This document shows positions 16,023 through 25,155 of a stretch of DNA of 64,000 bases, in pieces. The notes beneath the pieces are model-generated. The model was not told the DNA's origin and made no database searches. It saw only the letters and a list, made by a program, of their open reading frames with translations. The stretch is from Actinacidiphila oryziradicis (GTDB lineage: Bacteria; Actinomycetota; Actinomycetes; Streptomycetales; Streptomycetaceae), in assembly GCF_005047355.1 (NCBI RefSeq), contig NZ_SUMC01000025.1:62001-126000 (forward strand). Reading direction: 5' to 3'. Numbering within the stretch: the first letter of the stretch is position 1; each line of letters begins with the position of its first letter. The position numbers and the translations under genes were made by a program.

Positions 16023-17231
16023 CTACTGCACGATCTTCAGCAGTTTGTTCGGTGAACCCGTACCGACGCTGGTGAGCACATTGGACGTGGCTCCGGCGAC
16101 CAGCGCGCTGGCGACCGTGGCCGGGGTGGCGCTGGTGTGGCCCGCGAGGTAGACGGCTGCCGCGCCCGCGACGTGCGGGGTGGCCATGGAGGTGCCGGAG
16201 AGGGTCGCCGTCGCGGTGTCGCTGGTGTTGTAGCCCGCGAGGATCGACGATCCGGGAGCGAAGATGTCAACGGTCGAGCCGTAGTTGGAGTAGCTGGCCT
16301 TGGCGTCGGCGCTGGCGGTGGCGCCGACGGTGATCGCGGTGCTGACCCGGGCGGGGGAGTAGTTGGCCGCGTTGGCGCTGGAATTTCCGGCCGCGATGGC
16401 GTAGGTCACGCCGGAGGAGATGGAGTTCGCGACCGCGGTGTCCAGGGAGGTGCTGGCGCTGCCGCCGAGGGACATGTTGGCGACGGACGGGGTGGTGTGG
16501 TTCGAGGTCACCCAGTCGATGCCGGCGATGACTCCGGCGGTGGTGCCGGAGCCGGAATTGTCGAGCACCCGGACCGCCACTATCTTGGCGGCCTTGGCCA
16601 CGCCGTAGGTCGTACCGGCGATGGTCGTGGCGACGTGAGTGCCATGACCGTTGCCGTCACTCGCGGTGGTGTCTCCGTCCACGGCGTCGTAGCCGTAGGA
16701 CGCCCGCCCGCTGATCTGTGAGTGAGTGATCCGTACGCCGGTGTCGATGACATAGGCCGTCACACCGCTGCCCGCGGTGTCCGGGTAGGTGTAGGTACCG
16801 CTCAGCGGCAGGCTGGCCTGGTCGATCCGGTCCAGGCCCCAAGGGGCGCTCGACTGGGTCGCGTCGGCGTGGACCACCTGGTCCTGCTCGACGGAAGCGA
16901 CCGAGGGGTCGGCCGCGAGCCGCTTGGCCTCGAAGGTGCTGAGCTTGGCCGCGTAGCCGTTCAGCGCCGATCTGTAGGTCTTCTTGACCGTGCCGCCGTA
17001 GTTGGCGACCAGGGTCTTGCCCTGGGTGGAGGCGGCCTTGAACCCGGCCGTCTTCTTCAGGGTGACGATGTAACTGCCCTTGACCGCGGTGGGGGAGCCG
17101 GCGTGCAGGATCTTCCCTGTGGCCGGTGCGGCATGGGCGGGGAGAGCGGTGCCGGCACCGAGTGCTGCTACGGCGGCCGTTGCGACGACCGTCGCGGCGA
17201 TCTTGCGCTGGGTGGAACGCATCACTGCCAT
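16023..17231 (-). CDS. Secreted subtilisin-like serine protease (S8, with I9 propeptide)
   Basis: The 402-residue precursor has a signal peptide ending LPAHA, an inhibitor I9 propeptide (SYIVTLKK to SVEQDQVVHAD, about residues 52-122) and a catalytic S8 domain. The triad is Asp163 (VIDTGV), His199 (GHGTHVA) and Ser348 (SGTSMATPH), with the oxyanion Asn in AAGNSS. The sequence resembles aqualysin or proteinase K-like extracellular peptidases, but no C-terminal pre-peptidase domain is present; it ends at LLKIVQ. It would degrade extracellular protein after autoprocessing. The first ATG (17231) is used; a second at 17222 is possible. Confidence 0.92.
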   Translation of the reverse strand: MAVMRSTQRKIAATVVATAAVAALGAGTALPAHAAPATGKILHAGSPTAVKGSYIVTLKKTAGFKAASTQGKTLVANYGGTVKKTYRSALNGYAAKLSTFEAKRLAADPSVASVEQDQVVHADATQSSAPWGLDRIDQASLPLSGTYTYPDTAGSGVTAYVIDTGVRITHSQISGRASYGYDAVDGDTTASDGNGHGTHVATTIAGTTYGVAKAAKIVAVRVLDNSGSGTTAGVIAGIDWVTSNHTTPSVANMSLGGSASTSLDTAVANSISSGVTYAIAAGNSSANAANYSPARVSTAITVGATASADAKASYSNYGSTVDIFAPGSSILAGYNTSDTATATLSGTSMATPHVAGAAAVYLAGHTSATPATVASALVAGATSNVLTSVGTGSPNKLLKIVQ

Positions 17232-17537
17232 CGCGAGGGAGTCCTCCTCGATCGGTGGCGCGCTGTGGTGCGCGCGCTCAAGTGGGGGGTGTGCGCACGG
17301 TATGGCGCACGTCTACGGGAGCTTTGGCTCTGCTCTCGATGAGCTAAAGATTCGCCTATCTACGGGCGTAGATCAAGGGGTCTGACTAGATGTCATATCC
17401 CTGTCATAGAACCGAAATCTTCGGTCCGGCCGCATGGGCACAAGTGCCGTCCATGCCGAGTTTTGGCATGAACACTTCCCGAAACGGTTACTCCTTGGTA
17501 CGAAAGATCCGGCAGAGATCCTGCTATGGGAGGTTTC
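17232..17537. promoter_or_regulatory. Divergent promoter region with two palindromes
   Basis: The region between the subtilase and the SGNH lipase is AT-richer than its surroundings. It contains ATCTACG-GG-CGTAGAT (17358-17373) and ACCGAA-ATC-TTCGGT (17411-17425). These may be operators for the secreted-enzyme genes on either side. GGGAGG at 17528-17533 is the lipase ribosome-binding site. Confidence 0.5.
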
Positions 17538-18329
17538 ATGAGACTGTCCCGATTCATGCCAGCCGCATCCGCGCTGCTCCTCACCGCCGCTCTCGCCGTC
17601 TTCGGCGTGAGCCCGGCACATGCCGCAGGGCCCGTGTATGCGGCCCTCGGAGACTCCTACTCCGCCGGGGTCGGCTCCGGGAGCTACGACAGCTCCAGCG
17701 GTACCTGCTACCGCAGCAGCAAGGCGTACCCCGCCTTGTGGGCCGCCGCGCATAACCCGTCCGGGTACTCTTTCACCGCTTGTTCCGGCGCCACGACCAC
17801 CGATGTGATCAACAGTCAACTCGGTCCGCTCAGCACCGCCACCACCCTGGTCAGCATCAGCATCGGTGGCAATGACGCCGGTTTCTCCGACGTCATCAGC
17901 ACCTGTGTGCTCGACTCCGACAGCACCTGCCTCGCCCGCATCGCCACCGCCACCGACTACGCCACCAACACCCTGCCCGGCAGGCTCGACGCGGTCTACG
18001 ACGCCATCAGCGCCAAGGCGCCCAACGCCCATGTCGTCGTCATCGGCTACCCCCGTTTCTACAAGCTCGGCACCATCTGCATCGGCCTCAGCGAGACGAA
18101 GCGGGCCGCCATCAATGACGCCGCCGACCTCCTTGACACCGTCCTCGCCAAGCGCGCCGCCGACCACGGCTACGCCTTCGGCGACGTACGGACCACCTTC
18201 ACCGGCCATGAACTCTGCTCAGGCTCCGCGTGGCTGCACAGCCTGACCTTGCCGTCCTACGAGTCCTATCACCCGACCGCGTCCGGCCAGTCCGGGGGCT
18301 ACCTGCCCGTGTTCAGCGCGGCGGTATAG
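17538..18329 (+). CDS. Secreted SGNH/GDSL lipase
   Basis: This 263-residue precursor has a signal peptide (LLLTAALAVFGVSPAHA). The mature enzyme begins AAGPVYAALGDSYSAG, in which Ser40 is the block I GDS nucleophile. Block II glycine, block III Asn (SISIGGNDAGF) and block V His245 (ESYHPTASGQ) are all visible. Four or more cysteines should form disulfides outside the cell. It resembles the Streptomyces extracellular lipases of the rimosus/coelicolor type, which cleave fatty-acid esters. The ATG at 17538 follows GGGAGG; the ATG at 17526 would place that site inside the gene. Its end overlaps the convergent kinase gene by 17 bases. Confidence 0.9.
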   Translation: MRLSRFMPAASALLLTAALAVFGVSPAHAAGPVYAALGDSYSAGVGSGSYDSSSGTCYRSSKAYPALWAAAHNPSGYSFTACSGATTTDVINSQLGPLSTATTLVSISIGGNDAGFSDVISTCVLDSDSTCLARIATATDYATNTLPGRLDAVYDAISAKAPNAHVVVIGYPRFYKLGTICIGLSETKRAAINDAADLLDTVLAKRAADHGYAFGDVRTTFTGHELCSGSAWLHSLTLPSYESYHPTASGQSGGYLPVFSAAV

Positions 18330-19611
18330 CGCAGCCGCGGTACGGCGATGTCGTCTCCGTCGATCCGTACGTCGACGGAGGCGCTTCGCAGTCCGAAAGG
18401 TACGACAGCTCGGTGTGGGCGACCGTCCGGCTCTTCGCCCCGCCCGTGGGGAAACCGGCGGTCTTCCACCCCGGGTCCGAACTCCCGCCATCGCCGGTCG
18501 TCGTCGACGGCCCAGTTGTCGTCGCCGCACCGCCGCCGACCACGGTCCCGGTGCCGTTCACCGACCGGCCTCCGCCACCGTTGTGCGTCAGCACCCATGC
18601 GATGCCGCCCGCCGCCAGCAGCAGAGCCAGAACGCCCGCCGCCATCGCGGCCACCGCCCGGCGGGGGCGCTTCCGCCGACCGCGCGCGGTGATGGCCCTG
18701 GCAGCGGCGGCCGGCGACGCGTGCGCGCGCGCCGACGGCGGAGTGAACGGTGCCGCCGGCGCCCGGATCCCGACGACGGTCGGCGCGGAGTAAGGAGTGC
18801 GGCCCGCTGCCACCTCGTCCAGAATCCGCTGGGCCTCCCAGCCGCTCAGGCGCCGCGCCGGATCCTTGCGCAGCAGCCCCTCCAGCACGGGGACGAGCGG
18901 TTTCGCCCGGCGCGGGACCGGTGGTTCCTCCTCCACCACCGCGCGCATCGTGCTCAGCGCCGTGTCGCGGTGGAACGGCGAATCCCCTTCCACCGACACA
19001 AAGAGCAGCACCCCCAGTGACCACAAGTCCGACTCCGGCCCCGGAGTACGCCCCAACGCCCGCTCGGGCGGCAGGAACTCCGGCGAGCCGACCAGTTCCC
19101 CAGTACGGGTCAGGGCCGAGCTGCCCTCGAACGTCGCGATCCCGAAGTCGGTGAGCACCACTCGGCCGTCATCGCCGATCAGCACATTTCCCGGTTTCAC
19201 ATCCCGGTGCAGTACGCCTTTCTCGTGCGCCGCGCGCAGGCCCGCCAGCACCCGCCCGCAGATCTGCGCGGCCCGGCGCGGTTCCAACGGCCCCTCGGCG
19301 CTCAGCACGTCCGACAGAGTCAGCCCGCGGACCAGCTCCATCACGATCCACGGGCTGCCCTCGGCCATCGCCACGTCGTACACCGTGATCACGTTGGGGT
19401 GTTCGACGCGGGCCGCCGCTCGGCCCTCCTGCTCCAACCGGGCATAGAGCTGCCGCACTCCGTGCTCGTCGAGCCCCGCCGGGGCCCGTACCTCCTTCAC
19501 CGCGACCTCGCGGCCGAGCACCTCGTCCAGCGCCCCCCACACCACGCCCATGCCACCCCGGCCGAGCTCGCTGAGCAGCCGGTACCGCCCCGCGACGATC
19601 CGTGTTGGCAT
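18313..19611 (-). CDS. Transmembrane Ser/Thr protein kinase (Hanks type)
   Basis: The 432-residue protein begins with a full kinase domain: glycine loop LGRGGMGVV, Lys39 in VAVKEV, catalytic loop HRDVKPGN with Asp137, and DFG in LTDFGIA. An Ala/Pro-rich juxtamembrane region leads to one membrane helix (AAMAAGVLALLLAAGGIAWVL, about residues 315-337). The extracellular part is short, rich in Gly/Thr/Ser, with two Cys residues and no PASTA repeats. The signal it senses is therefore unknown. The start at 19611 (MPTRIVAGRYRLL) sits directly before the kinase fold; upstream TTG and GTG codons are less likely. It is convergent with the SGNH lipase. Confidence 0.92.
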   Translation of the reverse strand: MPTRIVAGRYRLLSELGRGGMGVVWGALDEVLGREVAVKEVRAPAGLDEHGVRQLYARLEQEGRAAARVEHPNVITVYDVAMAEGSPWIVMELVRGLTLSDVLSAEGPLEPRRAAQICGRVLAGLRAAHEKGVLHRDVKPGNVLIGDDGRVVLTDFGIATFEGSSALTRTGELVGSPEFLPPERALGRTPGPESDLWSLGVLLFVSVEGDSPFHRDTALSTMRAVVEEEPPVPRRAKPLVPVLEGLLRKDPARRLSGWEAQRILDEVAAGRTPYSAPTVVGIRAPAAPFTPPSARAHASPAAAARAITARGRRKRPRRAVAAMAAGVLALLLAAGGIAWVLTHNGGGGRSVNGTGTVVGGGAATTTGPSTTTGDGGSSDPGWKTAGFPTGGAKSRTVAHTELSYLSDCEAPPSTYGSTETTSPYRGCAIPPR

Positions 19612-19666
19612 CGGCACCCCCCATCCGTCCGTCCCGGATCGATTCGACAGGTTTCCTCCCACACCA

Positions 19667-21349
19667 TCAGCCAAGCGTCGTCGCCACCCCGCGCAGCACC
19701 AGCCCGCACCCCAGCGCCAGAACCACCGCCGCGGTGCTCAACGGCGCCAACCGGTGGGCCAGCGTCAGCAGCCGCCCCTGCGCCCTCTCCCGGGTGCGCC
19801 GCGCGACCCGCTCCCCGACCCGTACGACCAGGAACCCAGCTGCCGTCAGCGTCAGCGCCAGCCCCGCCCCGTACGCCAGCACCAGCAGGAACCCGAACCA
19901 TGCCTGCCCCAGGGCCGCCGCCCCGACCAGCACCACCACTGCCGACGGGCTCGGTACCAGCCCCCCGGCGAACCCGAGCAGGATGGTGCCGCGGAGGGTG
20001 GGGCCGGCGGAATGGCTGTGAGCGTGCGGACGGGGGTGCGGGTGGGTGTGCGGGTGCGGGTGATCGTGAGGGGCCGGAGCGCTCGTTTCGGGCTCTGGCT
20101 GTTCGGAGGTCAGGACCGTCTTCGTGCTGTGCGCCGATGCGGCCGATGTGGCCGACGCGGAGACGAGCACGCGGTCATGGGGTTCCGCAGTAGGTCCGTG
20201 CGGGTGCGGGTGCGGGTGCGCGTGCGGGTGGCCGTGGCCGTGGCTGTGCCCGTGGTCGTGTCCGTGGTCGTGCCCGTGACTGTGTGGTTGGTCGCGCAAC
20301 CGCCAGGCTCGGCGCAGAAGTATGGCGCCCGCGAACGCGACGAGGACGCCGCTGGCGATGCCGAGCCAGGCGATGACCGATGGCGCCGCCGCCGAGCCGG
20401 CGGTGACGAGGGCCCCCAGGGCGAAGACTCCCATGGTGTGTGTGGCGGTCACCGAAGCGCCGAGGGCGAACATGTCGCGCCGCGAACGGCGGCCGCCGGC
20501 TGCCGCGGCCGCGGCCATCATGGTCTTGCCGTGCCCCGGCGCCAAGGCGTGCATCGCGCCAAGGATCAGTGCCGTACCGAGGGCAAGGATCGCGAAGCCG
20601 AACGTCAGGTGGTGCCGGGCGACCAGACCGGTGAGGGCCTGCGTCCAACGGTCCGTGCCACGCGGCAGGATACCGGCGGCGGGCGTCTGCGTCCCGGTGC
20701 CATCGTCGGCGAGCGCGGGGCCGCCGGGGGCGGCACGCAGGGTCGCGGAGCGTATGTTGTCCGGGGAGGACAGGAGATCGCGGGGATACGAGGTCAGCCG
20801 CCGCGACAGCGACTTCTCCGGTACGTCCGAACCGCTGAGCGTCATCCGGTCTCCGCGTGCGGTGATCTCCCGCCACCCCGGGCCCGTCCCGATGTCCGCA
20901 GGCGTGTACGCGACCGATGTCCGCTCCCCGCGCGGCAGCTTGGCCGTCAGCCGGCACTCCACCCGCAACGTCGGCAGGCCGGCCTGCCCCGGCCGCACCG
21001 CTGCCGTCGCCGCCTCCGTCACCGGGCGTTCCGGCTTGCCGTCCACCGTCAGCCGGCCGCCCCGCACGGCGGCCTCGCACCGCGTTTTCGCCCACGCCGT
21101 CAACTCACCCCCCGTCATCTTCCCGTCCCTGTCCGCGTCGACCAGTGGCTTCGCCTGCGCGGCCGGGATCTCCGCCAGGTCCTCCACATGGTCGATCCGC
21201 AGCTTTCCGGGTGCGGCCACCAGCCCGTCGTACCGGTTGACGGTGAAATTGCCCAGCGGGTGGGCGCTGGCAGCCCCGGCGGGCAGTAGCACGAGTGCTG
21301 CCGCAGCCGCCGCGACGGCTCCGCCCGCGGCGATCCTGCGTCGAATCAT
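19667..21349 (-). CDS. NicO-family nickel/cobalt transporter with His-rich loops
   Basis: This 560-residue membrane protein has a signal-like N-terminus ending ASAHPLG, and a large extracytoplasmic domain with an EF-hand-like loop DADRDGKMTGGEL near residue 71. Six or more helices of the NicO/RcnA fold follow, with the motif LGAMHALAPGHGKTMMAA characteristic of metal permeation. Two histidine-rich cytoplasmic or loop segments (about residues 355-390 and 430-455, rich in His-Gly and His-Pro pairs) should bind Ni or Co. It lies 437 bases downstream of the TPR gene on the same strand and may be part of the DUF4331/TPR group. Direction of transport is not certain. Confidence 0.87.
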   Translation of the reverse strand: MIRRRIAAGGAVAAAAAALVLLPAGAASAHPLGNFTVNRYDGLVAAPGKLRIDHVEDLAEIPAAQAKPLVDADRDGKMTGGELTAWAKTRCEAAVRGGRLTVDGKPERPVTEAATAAVRPGQAGLPTLRVECRLTAKLPRGERTSVAYTPADIGTGPGWREITARGDRMTLSGSDVPEKSLSRRLTSYPRDLLSSPDNIRSATLRAAPGGPALADDGTGTQTPAAGILPRGTDRWTQALTGLVARHHLTFGFAILALGTALILGAMHALAPGHGKTMMAAAAAAGGRRSRRDMFALGASVTATHTMGVFALGALVTAGSAAAPSVIAWLGIASGVLVAFAGAILLRRAWRLRDQPHSHGHDHGHDHGHSHGHGHPHAHPHPHPHGPTAEPHDRVLVSASATSAASAHSTKTVLTSEQPEPETSAPAPHDHPHPHTHPHPRPHAHSHSAGPTLRGTILLGFAGGLVPSPSAVVVLVGAAALGQAWFGFLLVLAYGAGLALTLTAAGFLVVRVGERVARRTRERAQGRLLTLAHRLAPLSTAAVVLALGCGLVLRGVATTLG

Positions 21350-21786
21350 GATCGGTTCTCCTCAGCGGAAGTATGTGCCCGTGCTCCGGCGGCTCGCGGG
21401 CCCGGCGCCTGCGGCGCTTTCCCCTCCCCGCCCCTTCCCGGCTGCGGCCGGTATGCGGCTGGCGCCGCGTGGGGGCTCCGCCCCCAGGCCCGCCCCTTAC
21501 GCTCTGCGGGCGTGGGGAGACCCCAGGTCCTCAAACGCCGGGCGGGCTGGATTTGGCCGATGTTGTGGGCAGGCGTTCCGCAGGGCCGAGCGGAGCGAGA
21601 CGGGGGCACCTCCTGGGGGCACCTCCCGGCCGAAGGCTGGGGGAGGTAGCTGGGGGAGGGTGGGCACAACCCGGCCACCGGCCCGCACATGAACACCGGG
21701 GCCCGGGGCAGAGCCCTGGTTTTGGGAAGGGGCGGGCCGGGGAGGCCGGGCCCAGCGGCGGGACGGCGCGTCGCCGAGCGCAGAGC
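21350..21786. repeat. Intergenic mosaic of dispersed Streptomyces-type repeats
   Basis: This 437-base gap contains no gene. A 27-base block at 21528-21554 matches, with one or two changes, blocks at 46707 and 63136-63163 (reverse). A second block at 21602-21660, rich in GGGGGCACCTCC and GGCTGGGGGAGG, matches 47001-47055 and 63023-63070. The segments can fold into stable hairpins. They lie between the TPR gene and the NicO gene, in an untranslated position. Confidence 0.75.
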
Positions 21787-23190
21787 TCATCGCGCGCCGC
21801 CCAGGGCCTTGAGCGCGGCCCGCGCGGCCTTCGCGCCGGTCGGGGAGAATCCCGGGTTCAGCTTGAGCGCCGCGGCGAGGTCGCGGCGGGCGGCGGCACG
21901 GTTGCCGAGGGCCCGCTGGATCATGCCGCGGTGGTAGAGGAAGGTCGCGTTGCGGTACCCGGGCGCGAGCGCGCGCTTGGCGTACGGAAGTGCCTCGCGG
22001 TCGCGCCCGTTGACATGCAGCGACCAGGCCAGGGCGTCCGCGGTGTGGACGCTGTGGCGGCGCTGCCACTCGGCGCGGGCGGCGTCGAGGGCCTCCTTCG
22101 GGTCGCCGTGGTCGGCCGCGACCAGCGCGGTGTCCAGGTCGGTGGCGACGCCGTTGGCGCGGGCCAGCTTGATCCAGGTGCTGACGACGCTGTACTGCTG
22201 GTCGGCCCGGTCGTGGTCACCCTTCGCCTCGTAGACCTCGCCGAGGGCGGCGAGCTCCGCAGGCAGCGGGTAGCGGCGCACGACCTCGCCGAGGTCGTGC
22301 GCGGCGGCGTCGAGGTCGCCGCGCGCGGCGTACGTACGGCCGCGGCCCTCGATCGCCGGCAGGTAAGAGGGTGTGGCGCGCAGCGCTGTGGCGAAGTGGC
22401 CGAGGGCGGCACTGTACTCGCCCTGGGCCCAGGCGAGATTGCCGAGCGCGGTGGAGACGTAGGAGATGTCACCGACGGCGGTGGCGGAGTCGAGGGCTTG
22501 CACGAGGATGCGTTTGGCGCCGGCCGGGTCGCCGCGCAGTTCTGTGACGTAGGCGAGGCGGGTGAAGATCGGGATGCCGGGGCGGGTGGCGTCGGCGTGC
22601 TTGGCGGCGGCGTAGGCGTCGTCGTACCGGCCGAGTTCGACGAGGGCGTCAATGCGGATGGCGAGGCCGCGCTCGCTGTAGGCGTTGATGGCGAGGGCCT
22701 GATCGGCGTAGCGCAGGGCCACGGTGAAGTCGTGGCGGGCGGCGGCGAGGGCGGCCCGCCCGGCGAGGGCGGCGTCGTTGTCGTTCGGCCGGATCTTCAT
22801 GGAGCGGGCGAATGCCTCCTCGGCCTGGGGATAGCGGGTCGGGTCGCCTGTGGTGCGGGCCTGTTCGATGTAGGCCGCGCCGAGGGTGGCCCAGCTGCCG
22901 TAGTCCATGGGCTGGGACCGCAGTTCGGCCTGGAGGGCGGCGATGGTGGTCGCGAGGTTGCTGTTGCTCAGCTGGGCCAGCGGCACTTCGGCGGCCACGG
23001 CCGCCCGGGTCGTGGACGAGCCGTGCGAGGACGAGCCAAGTGCGAGCGCCACGGTGGTGAACGCCACCGCCAGCGTCACGGACACGGCTGCGGCCCGGAA
23101 CCACCGCCGCGTCACCTTGACGGTCGGTTCGACGGTCGGCGGCCGGACCGGGTCGGCGACCGGTGTCTCCTGGCCGGGAGAGCTCGACAT
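21787..23190 (-). CDS. Membrane-anchored TPR-repeat protein
   Basis: The 467-residue protein has an N-terminal cytoplasmic segment and one membrane helix (AAAVSVTLAVAFTTVALALG, about residues 32-52). About eight tetratricopeptide-like helix pairs then fill the rest, for example WATLGAAYIEQARTTGDPTRYPQAEEAFARSM and LGNLAWAQGEYSAALGHFATAL. TPR arrays bind partner proteins; here the array should face outside the membrane. Its place between a DUF4331 protein and a NicO transporter, all on the minus strand, suggests a shared cell-surface system. Two strong hairpins separate it from the DUF4331 gene, so its expression may be attenuated or independent. Confidence 0.85.
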   Translation of the reverse strand: MSSSPGQETPVADPVRPPTVEPTVKVTRRWFRAAAVSVTLAVAFTTVALALGSSSHGSSTTRAAVAAEVPLAQLSNSNLATTIAALQAELRSQPMDYGSWATLGAAYIEQARTTGDPTRYPQAEEAFARSMKIRPNDNDAALAGRAALAAARHDFTVALRYADQALAINAYSERGLAIRIDALVELGRYDDAYAAAKHADATRPGIPIFTRLAYVTELRGDPAGAKRILVQALDSATAVGDISYVSTALGNLAWAQGEYSAALGHFATALRATPSYLPAIEGRGRTYAARGDLDAAAHDLGEVVRRYPLPAELAALGEVYEAKGDHDRADQQYSVVSTWIKLARANGVATDLDTALVAADHGDPKEALDAARAEWQRRHSVHTADALAWSLHVNGRDREALPYAKRALAPGYRNATFLYHRGMIQRALGNRAAARRDLAAALKLNPGFSPTGAKAARAALKALGGAR

Positions 23191-23250
23191 GGTCTCTGCC
23201 TCTCTGAGAGGACCGCCGCGGAGGCGGGGGATGGGTGTTGGTACGGAGTG

Positions 23251-23368
23251 GAGGGCCTGCCCGGGAGCGCCGGACAGGCCCTCTGCCGCCGGCCCGGGAC
23301 GAGGGGGTAGTCACGTGCCGGCGGCGGGGCGGGCGCGGCCGGGCCGTGGGGGATTCACGCGGCCGCGC
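23251..23368 (-). terminator. Two GC-rich hairpins between DUF4331 and TPR genes
   Basis: GAGGGCCTG (23251-23259) pairs with CAGGCCCTC (23275-23283) around an inner CCGG/CCGG pair. GCGCGGCCG (23333-23341) pairs with CGGCCGCGC (23360-23368). They could terminate or attenuate transcription from the DUF4331 gene into the TPR gene. Confidence 0.55.
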
Positions 23369-23381
23369 CCGGTTCTTGGGG

Positions 23382-24956
23382 TCAAGCCCGGTGGTAGGGG
23401 GTGCTGCGGCGCATGCGCCACCAGGCCAGGGCGGAGCCGATCAGGAGCACGCCCACGCCGCCGGAGGCGATGGAGGCGATCAGGACCGTGTTGCTGTTGG
23501 AGCTGGTCCCCGCGGCGATGCCGGGGTTGAAGGCGGTACCGGTCAGGGCCGACTTGCCCGACGTACCGCTGCTGCTGGTGGTGGTGCCCTTGGCGAGCGC
23601 GCCATGGGAGCCGGAGTTGGGCTCGCCGATGTACGGGAAGCTCTTCTCGAACGACACGTCGTTGGCGTCTACCGCGTCGCCGAGGTCGTTCTTGCTGCCG
23701 ACCAGCTCGCCCTCGACGGTCTGGAGGGCGATGTCGAGGACGTCATCGGTGAGCCTGCGCCCGTTGGGGAAGCCGGCGTTGTCGCCGTCGAGGACACCGA
23801 GCCGCTTGGGCTTGGCGGTCGGCGCGATCGAGGTGTTGAGCCGCAGTTCTTCCGCCGGGCGTACGTACGGCGGCTGGTTGAGGCCCTTGACGCCGGTCAG
23901 GAACACCGACACCAGGTCGTTACGGGGCTCGGACGGGGCCGGGATCTTGTAGATCGCCTCTATCAGCTTGGGCAGTTCGGGGTTGGTGACGTTCTTGAGG
24001 AACTGCGCGTCGTACCAGGGCTGGGAGGCGTTGAACTTGTCCTTGTCCTTCAGCGGGTTGATGACCTCGTTGACCAGAGGGTTGCCGAGCCGCGAGACCT
24101 GGACGTAGTCGCCGTAGGAGTCCTTCTTCTGGGTGGTGGACCAGATGCCCAGAATGGGCTGCTTCGAGGATTCCACGATGTACTTGGTGGGCACCTGCAG
24201 GGCGACAGTGTTGACGTTGTAGCCCTTGAGGGTGTCATTGCCGACCTCGGACAGGTTGCCGCCGTAGAGCAGGTCGAAGACCCGCAGGTCGGCGAAGAAC
24301 GGGTCGTCGGCCTGACCGGCGAAGGCCGTGGTTCCGTAGCCGATGTCCTTGACGGCCTGGCTGCGCAGGGTCGCGTAGTTCGGCATGGAGGCCTGGCCGA
24401 CGTTCGACGGGGCGACCGGCAGGTTCTTGGCGATCCGGGTCCTCTTGACCACCCGGTCCTTCTTGATCTTCAGCAGATCGATGTCGTACGTCTGGATGAA
24501 GTTGAGGTCCGGGTCGTCGAGGCTGGTGACCACGCCCGTGTTGTAGAGGAAGGTGTCGCCGCTGCGGGTGTGGTCCTTGAAGGTCCAGCGGTAGATGTAG
24601 TCGCTCTTGCCGTCGCCGTCGTTGTCGATGTGGATGTCGTACTGGCCGTCCTCGGCGAACTTGTAGAAGTTCGGGCCGCCCCCGGGCTCCTCGAACGGGA
24701 TCCAGTTGGCCACCAGCGTGGTGGTGTCCGGCTTGTCGGGGCTGACGAACGCGTACAGGTCCGTGTTGTCGAACTGCGGCTGGCCCGAGATCAGCGGGGC
24801 CTCCCGGTGGCTGGAGGCTTCCGCCGTCCCCGGCTGGAGGCCGGCGACGCCCGCACTGGCGAGTACCCCGGTGGCCAGCGTGCCGGCTGCCAGCAGTGCG
24901 ATCCTCCTGGTCGCCCTGAACCGCGGCCTGAGCCTGCCCCTGAAGATTGCGGTCAT
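23382..24956 (-). CDS. DUF4331 domain surface protein
   Basis: This 524-residue protein has an export signal (RRIALLAAGTLATGVLASAG) and the DUF4331 hallmark SSHREAPLISGQPQFDNTDLYAF at the mature N-terminus. A calcium-loop-like HIDNDGDGKSDYIY follows at about 110-123. A Ser/Thr-rich linker (KGTTTSSSGTSGKSALTG) leads to a C-terminal membrane helix (IASIASGGVGVLLIGSALAWW) and a basic tail, so it is anchored at the cell surface. The biochemical role of DUF4331 is unknown. It is divergent from the SigK-type sigma/anti-sigma pair, a linkage that suggests it is the main regulon member. Confidence 0.87.
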   Translation of the reverse strand: MTAIFRGRLRPRFRATRRIALLAAGTLATGVLASAGVAGLQPGTAEASSHREAPLISGQPQFDNTDLYAFVSPDKPDTTTLVANWIPFEEPGGGPNFYKFAEDGQYDIHIDNDGDGKSDYIYRWTFKDHTRSGDTFLYNTGVVTSLDDPDLNFIQTYDIDLLKIKKDRVVKRTRIAKNLPVAPSNVGQASMPNYATLRSQAVKDIGYGTTAFAGQADDPFFADLRVFDLLYGGNLSEVGNDTLKGYNVNTVALQVPTKYIVESSKQPILGIWSTTQKKDSYGDYVQVSRLGNPLVNEVINPLKDKDKFNASQPWYDAQFLKNVTNPELPKLIEAIYKIPAPSEPRNDLVSVFLTGVKGLNQPPYVRPAEELRLNTSIAPTAKPKRLGVLDGDNAGFPNGRRLTDDVLDIALQTVEGELVGSKNDLGDAVDANDVSFEKSFPYIGEPNSGSHGALAKGTTTSSSGTSGKSALTGTAFNPGIAAGTSSNSNTVLIASIASGGVGVLLIGSALAWWRMRRSTPYHRA

Positions 24957-25155
24957 CGCGTCGGTCCTTCGTCCTTCGGTGAGTGCCGCCCCCCTGCCGG
25001 AAGCGGTGCCTGCGAGGGGTGTTCGGAGCCGGAACGGCCGCGGATTGGTCGGGTCCGGAAATTGTTTTGGGGAATCCGCGCCGATTCTTCGTATCGAACG
25101 TCTGAAGGACTTTGCGGCTGCCGGAAGAATGGCTGGCCACTGACATGGAGGCAGG

